Part shown: one piece after another, positions 25,020 to 32,953 of the stretch
Numbering within the stretch: position 1 is the first letter of the stretch
How the letters are laid out: every line of letters begins with the position of its first letter
Assembly: GCA_028820325.1 (NCBI GenBank)
Contig: JAPPJO010000056.1
Location: 1 to 39,991, forward strand
DNA: 39,991 bases
From: Gammaproteobacteria bacterium
Lineage (GTDB): Bacteria; Gemmatimonadota; Gemmatimonadetes; Longimicrobiales; Gaopeijiaceae
Reading direction: 5' to 3'
Notes under the pieces: generated by a model
Seen by the model: only the letters and a program-made list of their open reading frames with translations
Told to the model about the DNA's origin: nothing
Databases searched by the model: none
Position numbers and translations under genes: made by a program

Positions 25020-25367
25020 GACGCATCTCGGGAGTTCGACATCGGGTTCCTGGTGGGGGTCCTCGTTGGAGAGGGACATTTCGGTGGAGATGGGCGGCAG
25101 CCGCACGTCACGCTCCGCATGCACACCGACCACAAGGCGCTCTTCGACTGGATCATGGAGCATTTCCCCGGTGGGAAGCTGTACGGTCCCTATCGGCACG
25201 GCGGACGGCAGTACTACCAGTGGATGGCGCGCGGATCCTTCCTGCGGGAACACCTGGTTCCCTTGCTGGACCGGTATCTGGACGAGAGGCTGGACGCAAA
25301 GGCCGCCCACCGCTTCCAGGCGATGAAGGCGCGGTACTTCCCTGATTCGGACGCCGGCGCAGGCTAG
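25005..25367 (+). CDS. Small LAGLIDADG-like protein between mnmG and parA
   Basis: A 120-residue protein with one motif FLVGVLVGEGHFGGDG (residues 15-30) resembling the helix-plus-acid signature of LAGLIDADG homing endonucleases, with Glu as the catalytic acid (GEG). The order that follows is also family-like: a strand (PHVTLRMH), a helix (ALFDWIMEHF), GGKLYGPY, then a terminal helical part (LREHLVPLLDRYL). Single-motif members act as homodimers on near-palindromic DNA. The ATG overlaps the mnmG stop, so translation is coupled. In most bacteria rsmG lies here between mnmG and parA. Whether it is an active nuclease, a freestanding homing gene or a domesticated DNA-binding protein is unknown. 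Confidence 0.7.
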   Translation: MTVKQDASREFDIGFLVGVLVGEGHFGGDGRQPHVTLRMHTDHKALFDWIMEHFPGGKLYGPYRHGGRQYYQWMARGSFLREHLVPLLDRYLDERLDAKAAHRFQAMKARYFPDSDAGAG

Positions 25368-25596
25368 GAGCACTGTCCGGCACGGACCGGGGACAGCGGG
25401 CAGCAAGCCCATGTCAGGATGACCCGCAATCGGGCGCAAGACTCCCATGCCGGCGACGCGCACCCACCTTTTCCGCAAACCTGGGGTCAGGTAGCTTTCG
25501 AGTGCGACCTTTTCCCCCGCGTCCCGAGTCCGACCCAGGCATCCTGCCCTTGTTGTGGAAAAACCTCGCCCCGGAAAGAGCTGACCACGGCTAGCC
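25368..25596. other. Non-coding gap before parA with hairpin and DnaA-box-like site
   Basis: This 229-base gap contains a dyad CTGTCC (25373-25378)/GGACAG (25391-25396) without a T run, so it is at best a weak terminator. TGTGGAAAA (25554-25562) reads TTTTCCACA on the minus strand, the same DnaA-box variant seen before dnaA, 35 bases before parA. No gene is visible. Confidence 0.5.
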
Positions 25597-26400
25597 ATGT
25601 CCAGAGTCATTACCATCGCCAACCAGAAGGGGGGGGTAGGCAAGACCACAACTGCGATCAACCTCGGAGCTGCGTTGGCAGTGGCTGAACAGCGCACGCT
25701 GGTCATTGACATGGATCCACAGGCCAATGCGAGCAGCGGATTGGGCCTCTGGGGCCATGATCAGGTCTCCGGCATGTACGACGTCATGATCGGGGGGCGC
25801 TCGATCGAGGAATCAAGGGTTCGCCAGCTTCACTTCCCCTATCTGGACATGGTGGGCACCACGCGCGACCTCGCCGGCGCGGAGATCGAACTGGTAGGTG
25901 TAGAGGCCCGCGAATCCGTTCTGCGTGCGGCACTTGAGCCCATTCGCGAGGACTACGACTACATTCTCGTGGACTGTCCCCCCTCGCTGGGCCTCCTGAC
26001 GCTCAACACGCTCACGGCGGCCGACTCCGTACTCATCCCGATTCAGTGCGAGTTCTACGCGCTGGAAGGCCTCAGCCAGCTTCTCAACACGGTGCGCATC
26101 GTACAGCGGGGGTTGAACACGGGCCTGGAGATCGAGGGCGTTCTCCTGACGATGTTCGACAAGCGGCTCAACCTCTCGAAACAGGTCGCCCGGGAAGCCC
26201 GCGAGTACTTTGGGGACAAGGTCTTCACCAACGCGATTCCCAGGAACGTTCGGCTTGCCGAGGCGCCGAGCTTCGGCAAGCCCATCATCGTATACGACGT
26301 CCTCTCGGCAGGGGCCCGCTACTACCTCCGTCTTGCGAGGGAAGTCATTCAGCGCACGCAGCACAGGATTACCAGGTCGAGGGCCCGAGCAGCTTCATGA
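25597..26400 (+). CDS. parA: Chromosome partitioning ATPase ParA (Soj)
   Basis: A 267-residue ATPase of the ParA/MinD group that moves ParB-bound origins over the nucleoid. The deviant Walker A KGGVGKTT is at residues 11-18, the A' motif is VIDMDPQANAS, and Walker B is YILVDCPPSLG. The C-terminal half has FDKRLNLSKQVAREAREYFGDKVF and the usual IPRNVRLAEAPSFGKP. Length is typical of chromosomal ParA without an added N-terminal DNA-binding domain. parB starts inside its stop codon (ATGA at 26397). Together with the parS-like sites upstream it forms a complete ParABS locus 8 kb from the presumed origin. Confidence 0.96.
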   Translation: MSRVITIANQKGGVGKTTTAINLGAALAVAEQRTLVIDMDPQANASSGLGLWGHDQVSGMYDVMIGGRSIEESRVRQLHFPYLDMVGTTRDLAGAEIELVGVEARESVLRAALEPIREDYDYILVDCPPSLGLLTLNTLTAADSVLIPIQCEFYALEGLSQLLNTVRIVQRGLNTGLEIEGVLLTMFDKRLNLSKQVAREAREYFGDKVFTNAIPRNVRLAEAPSFGKPIIVYDVLSAGARYYLRLAREVIQRTQHRITRSRARAAS

Positions 26401-27314
26401 GCGTTGCTCCGAACACTCGACTCGGACGCGGTCTGGGCGCCCTGCTTGGCGATCATCTCGATCGGCCCGTGGAAGGCGAAGTCGCACGCCTGCCCCTGGA
26501 TTCCGTGGGTCCCAATCCCTTCCAGCCTCGTCGTCAGTTCAAGGAGGAGGAAATCCGGGAACTCGCGGCGTCCATCAACGCGAACGGATTGCTTCAGCCC
26601 GTTCTCGTCAGATCCGCGCCGGAGCCCGAGCATTGGGAACTGGTGGCGGGAGAGCGCCGGCTGCGAGCCGTCACGAGGCTCGGCTGGAGCGATGTGCCGG
26701 CAATCGTCCGCGAGGTGGATGATGAAACCATGCTTGTGCTGGCGCTTGTAGAGAACCTCCAGCGCCGCAATCTCGGCGCGCTGGAGGAAGCCGAGGGCTA
26801 CAAGGTGCTTGTGGAGAAATTCAAGCGCACACAGGAGGACATTGCGCTGGCTGTCGGGAAGAGCCGGGCCACGGTAACCAACATCCTCCGCCTTCTGAAG
26901 CTCCCCGTCGAGGTCCGCCAGTTGCTGGGGGAAGAGAAGCTCACGCCGGGACACGGGCGAGCGCTCCTCGCCGTCGACGACCAGGAATGGGCCGCCGAGT
27001 TGGCTCGAATGGTGGTCGAAGGCGGTTGGTCCGTTCGCAGGCTGGAGGAGACCGTGCGCACGAACCCGACGCGTCCGCCTGGCAATGAGAACGCGCTGGA
27101 GCACCGAAAACGGCGGGCTCGGCCGTCAGAAGCACTGGATCCGGTGCTGCGCGCGTTGCAGGAAGAGTTGCGCGCCGCGCTCGGCACACGAGTCGTAGTT
27201 CGACGGCAGCGAGGGAGCAAGGGGCGCATTGAGATCCCCTTTCACGATGATCGGGATCTCGAACGTGTCTTCGCGCTGGTGTCGGGTCGGGAGGCCGCGG
27301 ATGTTCTGGAATAG
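26397..27314 (+). CDS. parB: Chromosome partitioning protein ParB (Spo0J)
   Basis: A 305-residue CTP-dependent DNA clamp that loads at parS. The N-terminal LGRGLGALLG box stimulates ParA. The CTP-binding domain carries NPFQPR and GERRLRA (85-91). A helix-turn-helix reading parS follows (TQEDIALAVGKSRATVTNILRLLKLP). After a Pro/Arg-rich linker the C-terminal dimerization domain is at about 235-305. It is coupled to parA by a four-base overlap, and its last 14 bases overlap the start of the M23 peptidase gene, so the partition genes and cell-wall genes appear to be one transcript. Confidence 0.96.
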   Translation: MSVAPNTRLGRGLGALLGDHLDRPVEGEVARLPLDSVGPNPFQPRRQFKEEEIRELAASINANGLLQPVLVRSAPEPEHWELVAGERRLRAVTRLGWSDVPAIVREVDDETMLVLALVENLQRRNLGALEEAEGYKVLVEKFKRTQEDIALAVGKSRATVTNILRLLKLPVEVRQLLGEEKLTPGHGRALLAVDDQEWAAELARMVVEGGWSVRRLEETVRTNPTRPPGNENALEHRKRRARPSEALDPVLRALQEELRAALGTRVVVRRQRGSKGRIEIPFHDDRDLERVFALVSGREAADVLE

Positions 27315-28053
27315 GAAGTCTCGAAACCGTCGGGCTCTGACGGTCATGTTGCTCGCCGATGGCTCGACGGATGCCCAGAGCTATGAATTGACCGCGACCC
27401 ACGCTGTACTGGTTTCGCTCGGGCTGATTGGACTGCTTTCCGCGGGCTACGCGGCCGGCGTTACGGTGACCACGCATCGCGTGGACATCATGTCGGACTC
27501 GCTTGCGGTCCAGGCGGAAGGGATTCGGGCGCTGGGCGCGGACATCGATACGGTGGAAGCACGCTACCGGCGGATTGCGGAACTCTTTGGAGCCCGCCCA
27601 ACCGCGCTCTCGGACCTGTGGCTTCCGCCGGTAGGGAACGCAGCAAACGCCGGTCGGTCCCTGGTTGACGAAACCAGGCCCACCAGCTGGCCGCTCACCG
27701 AAAGAGGCTTTGTGACCCAGGCCCTGATGGAAGGCATGGTAGGGGAACATCCAGGCCTGGACATCGCTGTTCCCACGGGCTCCTACATTCGGGCTGCGGG
27801 CGCAGCCATCGTAGCCGAAGCGGGAGAAGATCCGCTCTACGGGCGGTTTGTGCGCCTTGACCACGGCGACGGATACACCAGCTTATATGCCCATGCCTCC
27901 ATGACGTTTGTGGAAAGCGGAGACCTGGTGCGCCAGAACGAGGTCATTGCATTGAGTGGATCAACGGGCCGGTCGACGGCTCCGCACCTTCACTTCGAAG
28001 TCCTTCGAAACAACGAACCCGTCGATCCGTTGACGATCCTTGTGCGACCTTGA
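27301..28053 (+). CDS. Membrane-anchored M23 (LytM-type) peptidoglycan endopeptidase
   Basis: A 250-residue protein with a membrane helix at about 34-54, a short coiled region to 95 and an M23 domain (about 140-250). All zinc and catalytic residues are present: His150 and Asp154 (HPGLD), His198 (YAHAS) and the HLHFE box (His229, His231). It should therefore be an active zinc endopeptidase cutting peptidoglycan cross-bridges in the periplasm. The ATG at 27301 lies inside the end of parB. A bactofilin gene follows 60 bases later; bactofilin-M23 pairs are known in several phyla and shape the cell. The coiled segment may bind the bactofilin or a membrane partner. Confidence 0.9.
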   Translation: MFWNRKSRNRRALTVMLLADGSTDAQSYELTATHAVLVSLGLIGLLSAGYAAGVTVTTHRVDIMSDSLAVQAEGIRALGADIDTVEARYRRIAELFGARPTALSDLWLPPVGNAANAGRSLVDETRPTSWPLTERGFVTQALMEGMVGEHPGLDIAVPTGSYIRAAGAAIVAEAGEDPLYGRFVRLDHGDGYTSLYAHASMTFVESGDLVRQNEVIALSGSTGRSTAPHLHFEVLRNNEPVDPLTILVRP

Positions 28054-28113
28054 TGGTTGCCGGAACCCGCTTCCATTGACTCCACCCAAACTTCCAGTAA
28101 GGGAAACACCAGG

Positions 28114-28500
28114 ATGAGCAAACAGCGCCCGACGTCACCCCCCGCGTCCCCGGACAACACGATTTCGATCATCGGACCCGGGATGACCGTAGTCGGAAAC
28201 TGCAAGACCGAGGGGACGATTCGCATCGAAGGCAGGATCGAGGGGGGAGTGGAGGCCGGAAAAGCCGTTGTCGTCGGCAGGAACGGAACGGTTGTCGGCG
28301 ACATCTCCACCCAGGACGCGGTGATCTCGGGGCGACTCAAGGGGAGCCTGAAGATCGCTTCGCGGCTCGAGCTCCAATCGTCCTGTGACGTGGACGGCGA
28401 TATCGACACCCGTCGGATCGTGCTCGAGGAGGGCGCCACCGTCAACGGAACCGTCAAGATGGGAAGCCGGGGCGCAAAACCACCCTCCTCCCGGAAGTAG
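28114..28500 (+). CDS. Bactofilin (cytoskeletal polymer)
   Basis: A 128-residue protein with a flexible N-terminus (about 1-15) and a compact domain of repeated short strands (IIGPGMTVVGNCKTEGTIRIEGRIEGGVEAGKAVVVG.. is the start of the beta-helix). The Gly-hydrophobic rhythm with GRNGTVVGDI and GRLKGSLKI matches DUF583/bactofilins, which self-assemble into filaments without nucleotide. The short charged tail is typical. It follows the M23 peptidase and ParAB. In Myxococcus bactofilins position the ParABS machinery and in other bacteria they localize wall enzymes, so both neighbours are plausible partners. Confidence 0.93.
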   Translation: MSKQRPTSPPASPDNTISIIGPGMTVVGNCKTEGTIRIEGRIEGGVEAGKAVVVGRNGTVVGDISTQDAVISGRLKGSLKIASRLELQSSCDVDGDIDTRRIVLEEGATVNGTVKMGSRGAKPPSSRK

Positions 28501-28540
28501 CAATGGGCGGGATGCCGATGGTTTCGGTGTCCGTCGGGGA

Positions 28541-28659
28541 GTTTCCACACTTTGCCACAAGGCGTGGACAATCTCTCAAGTCCATAGAAGCCCTAGGCTT
28601 GACGTCCCGTCCGACCACCACCCTGAGCGCGTTGTCCACGACACTTCTGTTTTTCCACG
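28541..28659. promoter_or_regulatory. Cluster of DnaA-box-like 9-mers after the bactofilin gene
   Basis: In the 240-base gap 28501-28740 five 9-mers resemble DnaA boxes: GTTTCCACA (28541), TTTGCCACA (28551), TTGTCCACG on the minus strand (28563-28571), TTGTCCACG (28632) and TTTTCCACG (28651). The third and fourth are perfect inverted copies. No trinucleotide run accompanies them. This could be a DnaA-titrating or regulatory cluster, or a second origin candidate weaker than the dnaN-dnaA gap. Confidence 0.4.
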
Positions 28660-28740
28660 ATCCTGCGGGAACCCGTTGAAACCGCACCTGCTCGTCGCGG
28701 GCGTTCGTGCGCATGACCCCATCAGGAAGGGGGCCGGGGC

Positions 28741-29493
28741 ATGAAGCTGGAATCGCTCGTCGAGTATGTCGACGGCTACCTGCAGGTGCCGGGTTTCCCC
28801 GACTATCCCAACGCCTACAACGGCCTTCAGGTCGAAGGGACGGCAGAAGTACGCAGCATCTGTGCCGCGGTGGACGCCAGTGAAGCCGCCATAAACGCCG
28901 CTGCCGCGCGCGGAAGCAACCTCCTGCTCGTGCACCACGGGCTCTTCTGGGATGGGGCGGCTCCCGTTACCGGCAGGCGTTTCCGGAAGCTGTCGGCCCT
29001 CCTCCGCAACGAGGTGGGTCTCTACTCGGCTCATCTGCCGCTGGACGCACATCCCGAGGTCGGCAACTGTGCCTTGCTCGCGCGCGCGCTGAGCATCGAA
29101 GTCGAGAAAGGATTCGGCTCTTACCAGGGCGTTGATGTGGGCTGGATCGGGACGACCTCGGAGACCCGTCAATCCCTGCGGGATCGGGTGGCCGAATCTC
29201 TGCAAGTCCCAGTCCGACTTATAGATGGAGGATCTGCCCACATCCACCGCGTCGCGGTAGTGACGGGAGCGGGCGGGTCCATGATCGCCGAAGCGGCGGC
29301 GGCGGGCGCCGATGCGCTCGTCACGGGTGAAGGCGCGCATCATACGTACTTCGATGCGATGGAATGCGGGATCAACGTGTACTATGCGGGCCACTACGCC
29401 ACCGAGACCCTCGGGGTGCGCGCCCTCGCCGCCCATCTGGAGGCGCGCTTCGGCATTCCCTGGGAGTTTCTCGACTTTCCCACAGGCTTTTAG
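28741..29493 (+). CDS. Nif3-like dinuclear metal protein
   Basis: A 250-residue member of the Nif3/YbgI (DUF34) family, annotated in databases as GTP cyclohydrolase 1 type 2 but of uncertain function. Metal-binding residues are visible: the paired His in LLVHHGLFWDG, Asp in SAHLPLDAHPEVGNC, a late His (GEGAHHTYFDA) and a Glu (HYATETLG). The N-terminus LVEYVDGYLQVPGFPDYPNAYNGLQVEG is typical. The compact length without an inserted PII-like domain matches E. coli YbgI. It follows the bactofilin gene after 240 bases. The zinc-ribbon gene follows after about 100 bases and may share its transcript. Confidence 0.9.
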   Translation: MKLESLVEYVDGYLQVPGFPDYPNAYNGLQVEGTAEVRSICAAVDASEAAINAAAARGSNLLLVHHGLFWDGAAPVTGRRFRKLSALLRNEVGLYSAHLPLDAHPEVGNCALLARALSIEVEKGFGSYQGVDVGWIGTTSETRQSLRDRVAESLQVPVRLIDGGSAHIHRVAVVTGAGGSMIAEAAAAGADALVTGEGAHHTYFDAMECGINVYYAGHYATETLGVRALAAHLEARFGIPWEFLDFPTGF

Positions 29494-29590
29494 ACAACCG
29501 TCCGAAGCCGTTCTGCGCCGGCCGAGCCATGTCGGCGAGTCACCCTGGACCAGGAGCCGAAAGACCGATGACCGAGGAGCGGGGAGGATC

Positions 29591-30349
29591 ATGAAATGCC
29601 CGCAGTGCGGCTCGGATGCCGCCGGCAGGTTCTGCGCGGAATGCGGCGCGGCGATCCGACCGCCGGAATGCCCTTCCTGCGGAGAGGCGGCCCAGGCTGG
29701 AGCGTCGTTCTGCATCTTATGCGGCACACCCCTCCGGCGCCGGCGGCCGAAAGCCGCGGCCGCGGGGGGCAGGAGGGTGCTTTGGGCCAGCGGCGTGTTC
29801 GCCGGCGTGCTGATCATCGGCGCCGGGTACTGGGCGCTGGCACGGGATGAGCCGGAGGAGGCGCCGCGCCCCGGCCCCGCGGCGGGCCTGATGCCCGCTG
29901 CCGGGACGCCTCCGGATCTGAGTTCCATGACGCCGCGAGAGGCGGCCGATCGGCTGTACGATCGCATCATGCGGGCCGCGTCAGCCGGGGACACCGCCGA
30001 GGCGCTGGCGTTTCTGCCGATGGCACTTGACGCCTACGGCCTGGTGGTGCCGCTGGATGCGGACGGCCACTACCACATGTCCCTGCTGCACGCTCTGGGC
30101 GGGAACTACCAGATGGCCCGGGACGTGGCCGAAGGTGCGCTGGCCGACGCACCCAGCCACCTGCTCCTCCTGGGCGCGGCGGCGCGGGCGGCCTCCGAAC
30201 TCGGCGATAGTGATGGAGCCAACGCCTATTACGCCCGATTCATGGAGGCGTGGGAAAGCGAACGGGCGCGCGGGCTCGAGGAGTACTCGATGCACGCCAT
30301 CCCGCTCGCGGAGATGAGGGAGGCGGCAGAGGCTCGGGCCGGTGGGTAG
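29591..30349 (+). CDS. Zinc-ribbon membrane protein of unknown function
   Basis: A 252-residue protein. Four CxxC pairs (Cys3/6, 15/18, 27/30, 41/44) form two zinc ribbons at the N-terminus, followed by a basic stretch, one membrane helix (about 63-83) and a Pro-rich linker. The rest is a helical, TPR-like domain (about 105-250, with ALAFLPMALDAYGLVVPLDADGHYHMSLLHALGGNYQMARD). The ribbons would face the cytoplasm and the helical part the periplasm. GGGGAGG lies just before ATG 29591. The family is unknown to me; similar ribbon-helix-TPR proteins are common in soil and marine bacteria as uncharacterised envelope proteins. Confidence 0.75.
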   Translation: MKCPQCGSDAAGRFCAECGAAIRPPECPSCGEAAQAGASFCILCGTPLRRRRPKAAAAGGRRVLWASGVFAGVLIIGAGYWALARDEPEEAPRPGPAAGLMPAAGTPPDLSSMTPREAADRLYDRIMRAASAGDTAEALAFLPMALDAYGLVVPLDADGHYHMSLLHALGGNYQMARDVAEGALADAPSHLLLLGAAARAASELGDSDGANAYYARFMEAWESERARGLEEYSMHAIPLAEMREAAEARAGG

Positions 30350-30400
30350 TGCCGAAGGACGTCGACCGATGTCGCAGCCGGTCGGGAGCGTCATCCCCTC

Positions 30401-31576
30401 GTGATCGAGTCCCCTCTCGCGCTCGTCGCCGCCATTGCGGGCGTCGTGGTGCTGGCGCTCTGGCTGGAGCGTCGCCGGGTGCCCGGGCTCTGGAAGCTGG
30501 GTGCCACCCTGCTCGCCATCGCCATTGGCGGGGTTCTCTCCAACACGGGGCTCGTGCCTCCGGCTTCGCCCATCTACCAGGCCATCACCGGCACCGTGAC
30601 CGATCTGGCCATCGTGTGGCTGCTGCTGGCGGTCAACCTCGCCGACCTGCGCAAGGCCGGCGGGGCCATGCTGGTCGCGTTCGGCATCGCGGTGGCGGGG
30701 ACGGCCCTCGGGGCGTTCGCGGGGGCGTTCCTGTTCGGAAACGCGGTCGGCGACGAGACGTGGAAGCTGGCGGGAGCGCTCACGGGGACCTATTCGGGAG
30801 GATCGCTCAACTTCACCGCGGTCAGCCGGGCGGTCGACATGTCCGACGCGCTCTTCGTGGGCGCCACCGCCGCGGACAACGTCGTCACCGGTCTCTGGCT
30901 GGCGGCATGCGTGGTGCTGCCCCGATGGATCGGGCGGTACTACCCGCCGCCGGCTTCATCGGAAGCGGTCCCGCCGGGTTCGCCGACAGACCATTCCTCG
31001 CAGGACTTGAGCCCCGACGACGACGAATCCGCGCATCCGCTCTTCGCCTGCGCATCGGTTTCCACACATCAGGTTGCCTTTCTGGTCGCGGCAGGATTCG
31101 CGATCGTGATCGCGTCCCGGACCGTCGCGGCCATCACTCCCGGAATCAATCCGGTGCTCTGGCTCACGACGCTGGCCCTTGTTGCGGGCCACGTCATGCC
31201 ATCCGGGGCGAAACGGGGCGCGCTCCAGCTCGGCAACCTCGCGCTGCTGTTCTTTTTCGTGGTGATCGGCATCTACTCGCGGATCGCGGAAGTGCTCGCG
31301 GTGGGCGTCCAGGTGCTCTTCTACGCCCTCTTCGTCGTCGCCGTCCACGGAGTCCTGCTCTTCCTGGCGGGCCGCTTCCTGCGCGTGGACATCGGCACGC
31401 TGTGCGTAGCTTCCCAGGCATCCGTGGGAGGACCCGGGAGCGCACTCGCGGTAGCGGTGGCGGGGGGATGGCGATCCCTCATTCTGCCGGGCATTCTGGT
31501 GGGTCTCCTCGGCTACGCGCTGGGTACGTACGCAGGGATGGGCATCGCGGGGGCGCTACGGGGATTCGGCTTCTAA
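30401..31576 (+). CDS. DUF819-family integral membrane protein
   Basis: A 391-residue protein with about ten hydrophobic helices spread over its length, no signal peptide and a hydrophilic loop rich in Ser, Pro and Asp at about 185-215. Features such as GALTGTYSGGSLNFTAVSRAVD and ASQASVGGPGSALAVAVAGGW, two matching Gly/Ser-rich re-entrant-like segments, are characteristic of the DUF819 (YjcL-like) group, whose transport substrate is unknown. The twofold pattern suggests an inverted-repeat transporter fold. The start is GTG at 30401, 51 bases after the zinc-ribbon gene, with no strong ribosome-binding site. The role is not deducible from context. Confidence 0.8.
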   Translation: MIESPLALVAAIAGVVVLALWLERRRVPGLWKLGATLLAIAIGGVLSNTGLVPPASPIYQAITGTVTDLAIVWLLLAVNLADLRKAGGAMLVAFGIAVAGTALGAFAGAFLFGNAVGDETWKLAGALTGTYSGGSLNFTAVSRAVDMSDALFVGATAADNVVTGLWLAACVVLPRWIGRYYPPPASSEAVPPGSPTDHSSQDLSPDDDESAHPLFACASVSTHQVAFLVAAGFAIVIASRTVAAITPGINPVLWLTTLALVAGHVMPSGAKRGALQLGNLALLFFFVVIGIYSRIAEVLAVGVQVLFYALFVVAVHGVLLFLAGRFLRVDIGTLCVASQASVGGPGSALAVAVAGGWRSLILPGILVGLLGYALGTYAGMGIAGALRGFGF

Positions 31577-31646
31577 CGGCCGATCGAATGCCGGGGGGGG
31601 AGTTTGTCGACGGGTGCCGGAGCATGCCCCGCACCGGCGTGCTCCG

Positions 31647-31676
31647 TTGCCGTAGAAAGCGTCGGGGTTTTATCAT
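31647..31676 (+). promoter_or_regulatory. Putative promoter of the lipA-pdh operon
   Basis: TTGCCG (31647-31652), an 18-base spacer and TATCAT (31671-31676) lie in the gap after the DUF819 gene. The site is upstream of both possible lipA starts. Confidence 0.4.
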
Positions 31677-31834
31677 TCCAAGCTACGCACCGGGACGCGC
31701 AAATCGTGCCCGAACCCGGGATGGAGACCCTTCGCGGCCCGCATTTGCCGGCGGGCCCTGACCAGCCAGAATTGCGATCCCCGGGGGGCCGATCCGGGTC
31801 CGGCTCAAGGGAACGAGCGACGGAGAACTCGAGG

Positions 31835-32953
31835 TTGAGCCAGCCCCTCAAAGCCTGGAAGGGATACGCGCCGGCGCGGAAGGACACGGGCACCGTCACG
31901 CCCAAGGGCACTTCCCGCATACGCGCCCACGAGGGCCTCGCCACCATATCCCCGAACGAGCGCAAGCCGTCCTGGCTCAAGGTGCGTTCTCCCGGGGGCC
32001 CGAACTATCTGCGGCTGAAGCGCCTCATGCGCAGCCGGGCGCTTCACACCGTGTGCGAAGAGGCGGGCTGCCCCAACATCGGCGAGTGCTGGGAGGCCGG
32101 CACGGCCACCTTCATGATCCTCGGCGATGTCTGCACGCGCGCGTGCAAGTACTGCGCGGTCGCCCACGGACTGCCGACCGTGCTGGACCGGGACGAACCC
32201 CGGCGCGTCGCGGATACCGTGGCCGCCATGGACCTCGAGCACGTCGTGATCACCAGCGTGAATCGGGACGAGCTGCCGGACGGCGGCGCCGCGATCTATG
32301 CCGAGACCGTACGCAGCATTACCGACCGGCTGCCGGAATGCTCGGTCGAGGTGCTGATTCCGGACTTCAAGGGCGACGAAGGCGCCCTGGCGATGGTCCT
32401 GGGCGCCAAGCCGGCGATTCTCGGGCACAACCTCGAGACCGTCGAGCGGCTCCACCCCGAGGTACGCCCGGGAGGCCGCTACTGGCGCTCGATCTCCTTT
32501 CTCGGAGCCTCCAAGCGCCTGGCCCCGCGCATCCTGACCAAGACGGGCATCATCCTGGGGATGGGGGAGCGCGCATCCGAGATCCGGCAGGCGATGAGCG
32601 ACCTTCGCGAGGCCGGCGTCGACATTCTCACCCTGGGCCAGTATCTCCGCCCGTCGCTGCAGCACATTCCCGTGGCCCGCTGGGTGACGCCGAAGGAATT
32701 CGACGACTGGAAGCGGATCGGCGAGGGAGAATACGGCTTCCGGCATGTGGAGTCCGGTCCCCTGGTCCGCTCCAGCTATCATGCGAAGGATCAGGCGCGC
32801 CAGGTATCCGCCGGCGCGGCGGGTTCGATTCGGCACGTGCTGGAGACCGATCTGTCCGCGCCCGCGGAGGTGCCCGGGCTCCGGCTCGTCCAGATCGAGG
32901 CGCGACGTACTTCGACAGCGGAAGCGGATGGAAGGGGGGTGGCACATGCCTGA
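31835..32953 (+). CDS. lipA: Lipoyl synthase
   Basis: A radical SAM enzyme of 372 residues that inserts two sulfurs into the octanoyl group on lipoyl domains. The auxiliary cluster motif CEEAGCPNIGEC and the radical SAM motif CTRACKYC are both intact, and the C-terminal RSSYHA provides the serine ligand of the auxiliary cluster. The protein is longer than the usual 290-340 residues because of an N-terminal extension; TTG at 31835 is the nearest start, ATG at 31721 a longer option of 410 residues. pdhA begins inside its last codons (8-base overlap), so the enzyme is made with the lipoylated complex it serves. This gene order is a strong functional link. Confidence 0.94.
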   Translation: MSQPLKAWKGYAPARKDTGTVTPKGTSRIRAHEGLATISPNERKPSWLKVRSPGGPNYLRLKRLMRSRALHTVCEEAGCPNIGECWEAGTATFMILGDVCTRACKYCAVAHGLPTVLDRDEPRRVADTVAAMDLEHVVITSVNRDELPDGGAAIYAETVRSITDRLPECSVEVLIPDFKGDEGALAMVLGAKPAILGHNLETVERLHPEVRPGGRYWRSISFLGASKRLAPRILTKTGIILGMGERASEIRQAMSDLREAGVDILTLGQYLRPSLQHIPVARWVTPKEFDDWKRIGEGEYGFRHVESGPLVRSSYHAKDQARQVSAGAAGSIRHVLETDLSAPAEVPGLRLVQIEARRTSTAEADGRGVAHA

